Assembly: GCA_916048095.2 (NCBI GenBank) | Contig: OU696590.1 | Location: 3,075,001-3,139,000, forward strand | Direction of reading: 5' to 3' | Source of the DNA: Sacculina carcini | Taxonomy: Eukaryota > Arthropoda > Thecostraca > Sacculinidae | Length of the DNA stretch: 64,000 nt | Part shown: positions 55,587 to 64,000 of the stretch, piece by piece | Numbering within the stretch: position 1 is the stretch's first letter | Layout: each line of letters opens with the position of its first letter | The notes under the pieces: model-generated | Database searches by the model: none | What the model was told of the DNA's origin: nothing | What the model saw: only the letters and a program-made list of their open reading frames with translations | Translations under genes and position numbers: made by a program

Positions 55587-56270
55587 TTAAATTTCTTCTA
55601 TTAACCGCGCCGACCGACGACGAATTCTTCCCGACCTTCTGAGTGGAGGCTCAGCCACTGGACGATGATCGCGCGGTTCTTGACGATCCAAGGCAGTTTG
55701 CACATTTTCTTCCTTCTCATTGTCGTGCTGAAAGGGAGATGCGTGAGCGAATCTTTTTCTGATGAATCTTCTATTTCGACATAACACTCTTCCGCTATTC
55801 AGTCGGATGAGGTATCTGCGGTGTGAGGCTATGCCAGATATGACACCATAGTTTGACCACAGCTTCGTGATAGGATCTCTAACAACAACACAATTTCCTA
55901 TTCTTAGAGGGTTCAAGTCTTTGGCGTCCTGATCATATCTCTTCTGTGACTTTTGTTGCAATTTGTCATTGCGGTTGCGGTCCATATCCAGGTTGATCTT
56001 CTGCCACTTCTTGTCGAACGCACGACGATGCGCCGGAATGGTGTCCTGGATCGGTCGTCCATATATTATTTCAGCTGGTGACAATCCGTTTGGTCCAGGA
56101 GTATTTCTGTACTGGAGCAAGGCTCTGGAGAATGACTCACTGTTGGGTGCCTTTGCTTGTGGATCCCAGCACTTGGCAATCATCTTCTTTACACTTTTGA
56201 CTGCTGACTCGGCTTTTCCGTTTGATTGTGGGTAGCCTGGCGAAGACGTTCTCTGTTCTACCCCCCATCA
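55587..56270 (-). CDS. G1 integrase C-terminal part
   Basis: It reads GYPQSNGKAESAVKS (with the third catalytic residue, Glu) through FSRALLQYRNTPGPNGLSPA and IIYGRP. It ends with a strand-rich C-terminal domain (NCVVVRDPITKLWSNYGVI) and a basic tail. It is in a different frame from the upstream integrase core: a single shift near 56268 separates them. Otherwise it is open to its stop just before the 3' LTR. Confidence 0.85.
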
Positions 56271-57902
56271 CAAAAGAAACTGGCGAAATTTATGAGATGT
56301 GAATTGAGGTCCACCATCACTATACCAAATATCAGGCACTCCGTTGATGCAGAAAATATCCTGGCATCTGCGTATAACATTTTCAGCAGTAGTATCAGCG
56401 CCCAAATTGGCTACGGTTGTCCATGACGAGTAGTGATCAACTACTACTAAGAAGTTTTTCCCTCCATACTGTGCTAGATCCGCTGATATGATTTCGAATG
56501 GGCGAGTGGCTTTCTGATGCGCAATGTACGTTTCTTTTTGTTGTGCTGGCAACATCTCTTGACATTTCCGGCATTTCTTCGTGATGTTTTCGATCTCACG
56601 GTCCATACCTGGCCAATAGAGGATGCGACGAGCGCGCGCTTTCACTCTTTCCTGACCTTGATGACCTTCGTGTAGAAGCTTCAGCATTTCTCGTCTCATT
56701 GACCGTGGAACGACGAGGCGACAACCACATACAATCATGCCATCATCGACAGAAAGTTCGGCATGTTTTGGCCAGTACGGTTTGATCAAATCAGGTAACG
56801 CGCTTTTTGCAGCAGTAAATCCTTCCAGTATATATTTGTTCAGGACTCTTAGCTCGTGGTCTGAGTCTGATACTTCTTTCAACCGTTGTAGTCTCAAGTT
56901 GAAATGCTCCTCTTTCGCTGATTGTGTACAAAGTGTGCACACTGACACTTCATTTTCGGCTTCTGCCAGTTCGTCTTCTTGTTTTGGCGAATCTATTGGC
57001 GATCTCGATAATGCATCTGCTGTGACGTTTTCAGATTCTTTACACCAGACGATCTTGAAACTGTATTCCATTGTCTTCATTCGGATTCTCAGTAAACGAG
57101 GATTTTCAATCTCGTCCAGACGTTTGCTGGTAAAGATCGGAACGAGAGGTTTGTGATCAACAATAATTGTAAACGTATCACGACCAAGTAAAAATGTACG
57201 GCATTTTCGCAAACCCCATGCTATCGCCAGAGCCTCGAGTTCAATGACTGCATATCTTGATTCGGTGTCAGTGAGGAATCTTGACCCCGCTTGAACGGGT
57301 TTCCATGTCCCATCTGATTGTTGTTGCGTGAGCACGAGAGCAATTCCGTTCAATCGACTTGCGTCTGTTGTCAGGTTAGTTGGCTTCTTAGGGTCGTAAT
57401 ATGTCAGGGTTGCTTCTGATGAGAGAAATTTCTTCGCTTTCTGAAACGCTTGATCGTGTCCTGTCGACCAGATAAATTCATTTTTGACACTCAATAGTGA
57501 TCGCATTGGCTGCAACATTTGTGCAACAACATTTGAAAATGATGATATCTGATTGGCCATGCCGAAAAACGATCGTAATTCAGATATGTTTTGTGGTGTT
57601 GGAAATTCTGCAATTGTGCAACATAAATCAGAGTCCAGATGGTACCCGGTCCTGGTTATCACGTGGCCAGCAAATTTGATTGACTGCCGACCAAAGACAA
57701 ACTTGTCCTTGTTAAGAGAAACGCCATTATTTTGACCGTATTGCAGGAATTCTTCGACGTGTCTATAGTGTTTGTTGAGATCATCGTCGAACACTAAAAC
57801 ATCATCAACCACTCGACAGAAATTGTTCATTGTCGAAAAACATTCGTACATGCGCCGGTTGTAGTGATCGAATATTGACGATATTCCGTACGGGACTCTC
57901 AA
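56268..57902 (-). CDS. G1 pol: RT end, RNase H and integrase core
   Basis: 544 uninterrupted codons. RT motif C reads FCRVVDDVLVF (VVDD). RNase H has TTDASRLNGIALVL, AVIELEALAIAWGL and VDHKPLVPIF. The integrase zinc domain has H-H-C-C (LLHEGHQGQ ... CRKCQ). The core has IISADLAQYGG and IWYSDGGPQFTS, holding the first two catalytic Asp. All active-site residues visible are intact. The domain order RT-RH-IN is that of Ty3/gypsy. Confidence 0.9.
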   Translation of the reverse strand: MRVPYGISSIFDHYNRRMYECFSTMNNFCRVVDDVLVFDDDLNKHYRHVEEFLQYGQNNGVSLNKDKFVFGRQSIKFAGHVITRTGYHLDSDLCCTIAEFPTPQNISELRSFFGMANQISSFSNVVAQMLQPMRSLLSVKNEFIWSTGHDQAFQKAKKFLSSEATLTYYDPKKPTNLTTDASRLNGIALVLTQQQSDGTWKPVQAGSRFLTDTESRYAVIELEALAIAWGLRKCRTFLLGRDTFTIIVDHKPLVPIFTSKRLDEIENPRLLRIRMKTMEYSFKIVWCKESENVTADALSRSPIDSPKQEDELAEAENEVSVCTLCTQSAKEEHFNLRLQRLKEVSDSDHELRVLNKYILEGFTAAKSALPDLIKPYWPKHAELSVDDGMIVCGCRLVVPRSMRREMLKLLHEGHQGQERVKARARRILYWPGMDREIENITKKCRKCQEMLPAQQKETYIAHQKATRPFEIISADLAQYGGKNFLVVVDHYSSWTTVANLGADTTAENVIRRCQDIFCINGVPDIWYSDGGPQFTSHKFRQFLL

Positions 57903-58460
57903 AAACTTGTATCTGCCAAAAGGCGTGAGAAACGTGGTAAATTTTCCAATTCACATTGATGATACCCTTTTAAGGCGTCAAAAGTCGTAAAAAATCCCGT
58001 CTGATTTTGCAGAATGTTTGAGATCACTTCTGCTGGTGTTTCAGACGAGAATGGTTCTCTCACTACATATTTGTTGAGGAAAGATAAATCGACGCACAGA
58101 CGGATTTTATACGAGTTTTTCTTTGGAGTTACCACAATAGGAGCGCACCACTCTGATGGTTCTGTCGTACATGCGATGATACCTTTTTCAACCAGGGTGT
58201 CTAATTCCGCTTTGAGTTTTTCTCGCAAGTTGAACGGTACTTTTCTTGGAGCTGTAACGCAAAATGGTTTTGCATCATCTTTCAGTGTGATGCGAAATTT
58301 TTCTCCAGACATTGGCTTTAGGTGACCTTCAAAAACTGTATGATATTTTGTCACCAGCTTCTCTTGTAATTCTCTTGTGCTGTCCAGCTCATTTTGATTT
58401 TCTGATGGGCGGATGGGCTTTGCTTCTCCATTCGCTTGAGAATTGTCATCTCGTGATTTG
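57899..58460 (-). CDS. G1 pol: RT N-terminal part
   Basis: It encodes FCVTAPRKVPFNLREKLKAE, GIIACTTEPSEWCAPIVVTP, IRLCVDLSFLNKYV and the motif A block FFTTFDALKGYHQ, then shifts frame at about 57900 relative to the next part. The protease and gag lie across the inserted LINE, from 61173. Confidence 0.85.
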
Positions 58461-59373
58461 ATTATTATTATTATTAATTACAGGCAAATCCAGTAGCATG
58501 GGAAGAGTGCAAGCACTATTATCACCCTAAGGTGGCCCCATGTACCGGAAGCGCCCAAAAGATTCAGAGAGAAAGAGAGTTCGAAGAGAAAAGAGTCTAG
58601 AAAGAGAGTTGGAAAGAAAATAATAAATAAATAACAATAAATAATAAACCATCATCCGATAACAATCCATAATGTCACTCCGCCCACGTTCCTCAATAAA
58701 TAATAACAATCAACGATAAATATGTGATTAATTAAAAAACAGCCATCAATAAATAAGAATAAATATTAATAAATAAGTAATAAATAACAATCAAGAACAA
58801 TACATATGATTCAAATAAGAAACATCCAACAATAAATATAAATATGATTCAATAAGTAACAACAACACAAATAAATATGATTCAATAAACAATAATACCA
58901 ATAAATATGATTCAATAAACAGCAACAACAATAAATATGATTCAATAAACAGCAAAAACAATGAATATGATTCAATAAACAACAACAACAATAAATATGA
59001 TTCAATAAACAGCAACAACAATAAATATGATTCAATAAACAACAACAACAATAAATATGACTCAATAAACAGCAACAACAATAAATATGATACAATAAAC
59101 AACAACAGCCAACACTGAGTAAAAGTATAATTTTATAAATAACAACAACCAATAATAAATAGTAATAAATAGAGAGTAAAATAGGAATAAATATAAATAA
59201 ATAGAAAATAAATAACAATAAGCATGAATAAATAACAATAAATATGAATAAATATACAATTAATAAGACTCAACAGTCAATTCCGCTCTTTCAGTAGCAT
59301 TTCATTTACTTTGGCCTTGAATTTGTTCAAATTGTTCTGCGAGAAAGCCTCCTCCTTCAACGTGTTCCAAGTA

Positions 59374-59698
59374 TGATCAAAAAGACATTCGTGCCGAACT
59401 CAATATAATGTGCAACGAATGTTTCTTGCTGTAAACAAAAACAAATACAATTGACATTGAACAAATACATAATACAATTGAGAAAACACTTGGTTGTCTG
59501 CACGCGCAACACTTACTTGAAACAATACAATTAAACAACGCAGACACACTTACGTGGAAAAGCACCATACACATACTAAGCCAGTTGGTGGCTATACGGG
59601 TGTAACTGTGTCCGCATCGGCTAGATGGCGCCGCTGACACCAGATCACCAGGCCACCAACACCGTTCAAGGTTAACGAACCTGTTGCCTTTCTGCACA
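59374..59698 (-). repeat. N1 3' LTR
   Basis: 325 bp; flanked on the left by the target duplication AAGTA. Confidence 0.85.
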
Positions 59699-60560
59699 TC
59701 CCCCCGAGTTTCGATGTCGGGTTCGACTTCGAAACTCCATGCCAGTAACGTAGTCCTTCAAGTATGCTGGTGCTCGTCGGGCTCTGCGTGGCCTTGCCTG
59801 TGGAGACGATGCCTGTGGACTCGTGGGAACGATGCTTGGAGACGCCGTCGGAGTGAATACTCGTGGGGATTCTTTGGCGGGAGGCGGTATGGGTGCGGAC
59901 TCTTCCGGAACATGAACAGACGTGTCAGGAATGGGCTGTGTAGTCGCCTCTAGCGGACCTTTACACGGCGACTTGTCTGCGTCCTCCGTGCCCTGTAACA
60001 TTTGCCTCGAACGGTCTGTCATTGTTGACTCGGCGGCTGGTTGATGTTCACTGACCGTGATGTTGCGCGGATATGTCCTCTGCGATAGAAATGCGTCGTC
60101 CAATCCTTGGATGCGTTTGAGGAACTGCCGGTTTCGCAGAGTCAGACGACCAGAGCCGTCCACCTTGACCCTGTACTGGTCGTGTGGTTTGACCTCGACG
60201 ATTGTACCTGTCCTATCCCACCGCTTTTCATTCCGTCCTGTTTGGTTCTGCAGGAGAACCTTGTCACCGGCCGCCAACAGGGGCAGCTGGCGAGTTCCAC
60301 GGTCCAGCTTGTCCACCTGCTTAAAGAATCGAAGTCGCAGAGCGTGTTCCTGACTCTTCCATGTCTCTCGCCACACCGGATGGACTGAAGTGCTGTCGAA
60401 TACCGTTGCGTTCGGACATAATGGAAGCAGGTCAGGTACGTTGCGACCGAACACGATCTGTGCCGGTGACATGCCAGTTTCAGGATCGGGCGTATTTCTA
60501 TACTGTAGAAGCCCGGCAGCTACCGCTTCAGTGTTCATGCTTCCGCGCGAGCTAGTGTGA
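59699..60560 (-). pseudogene. N1 integrase C-terminus remnant
   Basis: The minus strand reads GLLQYRNTPDPETGMSPAQI (end of the integrase core), then a C-terminal domain with DKVLLQNQTGRNEKRWDRTG and YRVKVDGSGRLTLRNRQFLK, and a long Pro/Ser/Arg-rich tail with PARRARRAPAYL-like sequence. It is open to a stop in the LTR (about 59672). The upstream part of the long frame (60560-60883) is LTR and the inverted copy, not real coding sequence. Confidence 0.75.
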
Positions 60561-60721
60561 GACGTCTGAAGCGGTAGCTGCCGGGCTTCTACAGTATAGA
60601 AATACGCCCGATCCTGAAACTGGCATGTCACCGGCACAGATCGTATTCGGTCGCAACGTACCTGACCTGCTTCCATTATGTCCGAACGCAATGGTATTCG
60701 ACAGCACTTCAGTCCATCCGG
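60376..60721. repeat. 156-bp near-perfect inverted repeat in N1
   Basis: Arms at 60376-60531 and 60566-60721 with a 34-bp spacer; I count two mismatches. The left arm is in the normal integrase position; the right arm is the inverted extra copy next to the 5' LTR. Confidence 0.9.
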
Positions 60722-60744
60722 TCCATCAGTTCCACCAAGAAACA

Positions 60745-61069
60745 TGATCAAAAAGACATTCGTGCCGAACTCAATATAATGTGCAACGAATGTTTCTTGC
60801 TGTAAACAAAAACAAATACAATTGACATTGAACAAATACATAATACAATTGAGAAAACACTTGGTTGTCTGCACGCGCAACACTTACTTGCAACAATACA
60901 ATTAAACAACGCAGACACACTTACGTGGAAAAGCACCATACACATACTAAGCCAGTTGGTGGCTATACGGGTGTAACTGTGTCCGCATCGGCTAGATGGC
61001 GCCACTGACACCATATCACCAGGCCACCAACACCGTTCAAGGTTAACGAACCTGTTGCCTTTCTGCACA
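60745..61069 (-). repeat. N1 5' LTR
   Basis: 325 bp; flanked on the right by AAGTA. Confidence 0.85.
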
Positions 61070-61172
61070 AAGTAGACACAGTGGCCGGAAGAAAGCAACG
61101 TTGGAATTGTTTTGAACGACAACGAATTGGAGCCATGCACTGGGAATGTTGTTTGGATGTAAACCGTGTGCT

Positions 61173-61690
61173 TCCGAATTTGCAGTTCTGGATAGTTCTC
61201 CGGCAAAATTTTTAGATCGCGAGATATGATCCAAGACAGCAGTACTCCTTTTACACCAGGTAGTACATGGAATATTTCTTCTACTGTTGTAGTGCCACAC
61301 GTTACGTTCATCACAAACGTTCCGAGAGAACGGACTTCTGTTTGGTCTGCCATTTTTGGATTTGAGATAGCTGGGGACAGTTCGTGTCTACCCATTTTGA
61401 TGCGTCTCAGAACGTCTAATCCCACGACTGATATATCGGCTCCTGAGTCCGGCAGAGCTTGAACCGTACACTTCGACTGTGGTTTCTTCTTTGGTACAAT
61501 CTGCACATTGATTTTCGGAGCTGAGATGCCGTTTGTACTAGCTATAACAGTCATTACCCGTTTTTCTCGATTTTTCTGTCGAGGAAATGTTTCTGGTGTT
61601 CTGCACATTTTTGCAAAATGTCCAACTTTGTGGCACCTGGCACATGTTTTGTTTACTGCGGGACAATCTGCTTTTTTCTTGTGTCATGCG
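61173..61690 (-). CDS. G1 gag end and protease
   Basis: The minus strand encodes a CCHC knuckle (CARCHKVGHFAKMC, about 61610-61650) and then the protease with ALPDSGADISVVG (active-site D-S-G at about 61445) and a flap/strand region to LPGVKGVLLSW. It ends where the L-A copy inserted (61172). The start joins gag across an in-frame stop near 61682. Confidence 0.85.
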
Positions 61691-62390
61691 CCTCCGCAAT
61701 AAGAACACGATTTTATCTTCTGTTGATTCTCAGTGGCGTTTTGATCACGCTCACTGTGCTTTCCGATTTTGTTCAGCTGTTGCCCGAATAGAACTGATGA
61801 ATCATGATGTGCCGCTTCTTCTGAACGACATATTCTGATGGCGTCATGAAGTGACAGATTCTGAACTGCACACATCTTCTGAATTGTCTGTGAGTCAGCT
61901 AATCTCATCACTACTCGATCACGTATCATAGATTCGCGACATGCAACGCAGAAGTTGCATTCATTCGACAAGTCCTTAAGACTTGTTAGGAAGTCGTCAA
62001 AACATTATCCAGGCTGTTGTGCTCTCATGTTGAATTTTCTACGTGCCAGTACCTCGCTGTGCTGTCCTTGTACATATTTTCCCAGCATATTTATGATATG
62101 TGTGACGTCGTTGATGTGTGATTCTGGAATATCAAAGTCTTCTACGACTTTTATAGTCTTGTCGGAGAGACATGATCTCATCGCGGCCATTTGGTATGCT
62201 GGCTCCGCTGATGATAGTTCACTCAGCAGGTAAAAGTCATCCCAGCGACGTTTCCAAGCCCTGAATGAAAGCTCTCGGTCTGCTGAGATATCTAGCTTAG
62301 TTGGCTGTGAATTTTTTCCAATCCATGAAAACTTGCCGTTAGCCGCTGATACATGTTCGCTCTGAACCAATTTCGGCTGCGCCATGTTTG
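61684..62390 (-). CDS. G1 gag, N-terminal part
   Basis: It starts MAQPKLVQ at the LTR/primer-site junction. It has a matrix/capsid-like region (WKRRWDDFYLLSELSSAEPA) and, in a second stretch (61684-61971), NECNFCVACRESMIRDRVVM and ICRSEEAAHHD, then the first knuckle CSYCGGA. There is a frame change or stop around 61975-62008 and another at about 61682. It is collinear with the G2 gag at 35311-36209, so the two are the same family. Confidence 0.8.
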
Positions 62391-62655
62391 GATGTTACGA
62401 AGGAACGACGCACGGAAGACGATCACAAAGTACACGTTGTATTCACTCACAAGACCAGACACAGACTAACTTAACGAACTGGAACAATCACTCATACACA
62501 TATTTCACATACACGCAGTCTATACACCATACGCACACGCACAGGTCAGCACACGCGCATACATCACCACACAGTCAACGTACGCATGACCTTCACAGGT
62601 CAACGCTCAGTCTGCGCAGGGGCGTACGCAGCATGTTGCGAGCTAACTCCCAACA
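62385..62655 (-). repeat. G1 5' LTR
   Basis: 271 bp; next to the primer site TGGCGCAGCC at 62375-62384 (minus strand). Confidence 0.85.
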
Positions 62656-64000
62656 GTCAGCATGTTTGTGTACACTGATAAGCTTCTTTCAACGTCAACA
62701 TTGGTAACTGGGGCGAATTTGAGATTCGCTAGGTCGTCTGGTGACATAGCTGGGAATTTGAGTTCCATCGATAATTTCTTGCACATCTTTTTATAGATCA
62801 CATTAGCTCAAAATCCGGGTTTATTGTGAAAATTTCTCGGAGTTTTTTACTCAGTCGATCTCCTTTATCACAAGGAACTACCCCGATTTTGATTCTGAAT
62901 GAATCAACTTGAATCAGGACCTCAACTAGAGACAACCCTGCGTTCTCTAGCGTCTTCAAGTGAAGAAGAATAAACCACAAGTTCTCAACTATGAAGACCA
63001 GATCTACTTGAAACTGTGCATCCTGAATGATGTGTTGTGCTTTGCTTATTGATACAGCTTCGTCTAGATCGAGCTCATTCAAAACTGACTTCACAGCATT
63101 CAGATACCGCGCGTAGAATACCCCATATTCTATCTACGTCCACCACCTTGTGATGACAGGTACTGATGGCAGATGTATTTCTGGATACATATCTCCCCAG
63201 GGAGCATTGAGGAAAACTTTCTTTACGGAAGAGATTAGGTCATTCATCTCTGGAAATATCTCCCTTATGGTCTCACAAATCTCCCGTATGGTCTTTCCGG
63301 CACGCGCATATCGTAATCGTGACCGAATGTCAAACCTTCACTACCGCGTGCAAGTGACACTGCACCTGCAAATCGTTCAACACCAGCCAAACGGGCATCA
63401 TACGCGCATACATCAAATGCACTATTGAACCACCGGAAACACGCACACACACAGAGACACACCAATTTTTTGATCCAGTGATGATTTGATACCGAATATG
63501 AATTCTCCCGACACACGCGCATATCGCCACAACACTTAGATCAATGTGCTAATCCTAAAATAGAATCAATTAATCCGACAGCGGGAAAATTTGCTTGAAT
63601 TTTTATGAGACAAGAAATCTCCCATTTTAGGTGCAAATTTTCTTTAAATTATGTTTTGTTTTTTGCCGTAAAAACGGGGTTTTAGGTGGAAAAAATTGTT
63701 ATGTGATCACATAATTTTCCGACCTGTTAATAACACAATCTGATTCTGTTGAAATGGACGCTGGAAAAATACATGAATGCATGAATGAATATTTTGCCAA
63801 CAGAACCGAAACAGAAATTATACATTTATCTAACATATGCAGAAAGTATGTTATGCCATACTCGCTTCATAGCATGTATATTCAGGAATTCATCCATTCC
63901 AATACTACGTTTAGATAAAGACAAAACATACTATTTCAGATTGTTAAAGCGGATGGTGTTTTTCTACGTAAAAAAATCTTCCTTGATAAATGAATAATGT
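62656..64000 (-). pseudogene. hAT-like transposase fossil, copy A'
   Basis: This is a second copy of 52838-54860 in the same orientation, a few percent different, without the LINE insert. The minus strand reads more cleanly here: VKKVFLNAPWGDMYPEIHLP and SVPVITRW (about 63140-63220), YLNAVKSVLNELDLDEAVSI, then VFIVENLWFILLHLKTLENA and SKKLREIFTINPDFELM (about 62815-63030), with stops near 63135 and 62815. This pattern fits the C-terminal part of hAT-like DUF659-type transposases. It continues beyond the window. Confidence 0.62.

Larger units (their letters stand above)
59374..61069 (-). mobile_element. N1: young, internally deleted LTR element with inverted duplication
   Basis: LTRs of exactly 325 bp (59374-59698 and 60745-61069) start TGTGCAGAAAGG and end TGATCA in element orientation. 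They differ at about three sites and are flanked by AAGTA (59369-59373 and 61070-61074). AACTCGGGGGGA precedes the 3' LTR, giving minus orientation. The 1046-bp interior keeps only a gypsy integrase C-terminus plus a 156-bp inverted copy of part of it. Confidence 0.88.
58462..61172 (-). mobile_element. Truncated L-A LINE inside G1, itself hit by N1
   Basis: Minus-strand pieces match L-A. 61075-61172 equals the end of its RT (compare 13597-13690). 59280-59372 equals the last ORF2 codons and stop. 58700-59280 is the 3' UTR with the 30-bp array. 58462-58700 is the conserved end with the (TAA)n tail. This copy lacks the antisense insert found in the L-A at 13706. N1 (59374-61069) interrupts it. 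The junction with G1 shows no clear target duplication. Confidence 0.82.
55301..62655 (-). mobile_element. G1: Ty3/gypsy element with nested insertions
   Basis: LTRs of 271 bp each (55301-55571 and 62385-62655) start TGTTGGGAG and end CCAAACA in element orientation, and differ at about four sites. TGGCGCAGCCG follows the 5' LTR (right side), a tRNA-type primer site overlapped by the gag ATG. ATGGGGAGG precedes the 3' LTR. Gag, protease, RT, RNase H and integrase are all present on the minus strand. The interior is split at about 58462-61172 by a truncated L-A LINE. The flanks do not match: CCGCG on the left, GTCAG on the right. Confidence 0.88.

Noticed and set aside
59672-60883. One 403-codon gene
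   Set aside because: The frame reads from the N1 5' LTR through the inverted duplicate before reaching real integrase sequence; only about 59699-60560 is genuine.

Overview
This is a eukaryotic, almost certainly arthropod, repeat-dense stretch in which I recognise no host protein-coding gene. The arthropod call rests on a block of CCTAA/TTAGG pentamers (the arthropod telomere unit) at 40419-40648, on TCAGT initiator-like sites, and on the element mix: CR1-like and I-like LINEs, Ty3/gypsy and BEL/Pao LTR elements, hAT and pogo/Tigger-like DNA transposons, and GT/CA microsatellites. A crustacean or chelicerate would fit, but the lineage cannot be fixed from this window. A run of exactly 200 N (40649-40848) shows it is a scaffold with a placeholder gap.

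Layout. 1-5060: a family of small non-autonomous LTR elements, here called P (P1 at 1156-2721, a solo LTR at 3211-3559, a partial LTR at 1-328), then a truncated CR1-like LINE (3894-4986). 6640-15690: a nearly intact CR1-group LINE (L-A) whose ORF2 carries a 2A-like motif. It is split by P element P2 (9046-12267) and by an antisense copy of its own 3' end (13706-14091). Another L-A 3' end and a Tigger-like end follow. 15880-20800: hAT transposase fossil, P element P3 (17695-19257), gypsy gag fossil. 21255-23505: a LINE rearranged like a twin-priming inversion. 23540-31732: a degenerate LTR-retrotransposon gag-pol (G-X) cut by a 5'-truncated I-group LINE (L-C, 24531-29763) with a long target duplication. 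31733-32780: a broken segment resembling the L (polymerase) protein of negative-strand RNA viruses, a probable endogenous viral element. 33252-39830: three more gypsy remnants (G3, G2, G5).

40419-43532: telomere-like repeats, the gap, and an uninterrupted gag-protease-reverse transcriptase ORF (G4) with a leader that suggests Tf1-type self-priming. 43770-51400: a very young BEL/Pao-type LTR pair around a non-coding interior, a tRNA-like SINE candidate and a palindrome with arms of about 500 bp. 51900-64000: a truncated LINE with an 18-bp target duplication, then a hAT-like fossil present twice around a gypsy element (G1, 55301-62655). G1 contains a truncated L-A copy, which contains a young deleted LTR element (N1) with an internal 156-bp inverted duplication.

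How the parts relate. The parts do not form a pathway; the window is a nest of insertions whose order can be read. Examples: P2 into L-A; L-C into G-X; N1 into L-A copy into G1. Most pol genes are broken. L-A ORF2 (apart from insertions), G4 (truncated) and G1 pol are the best preserved. Boundaries given with target-site duplications were read directly. Family names come from recognised motifs and were not checked by database search.
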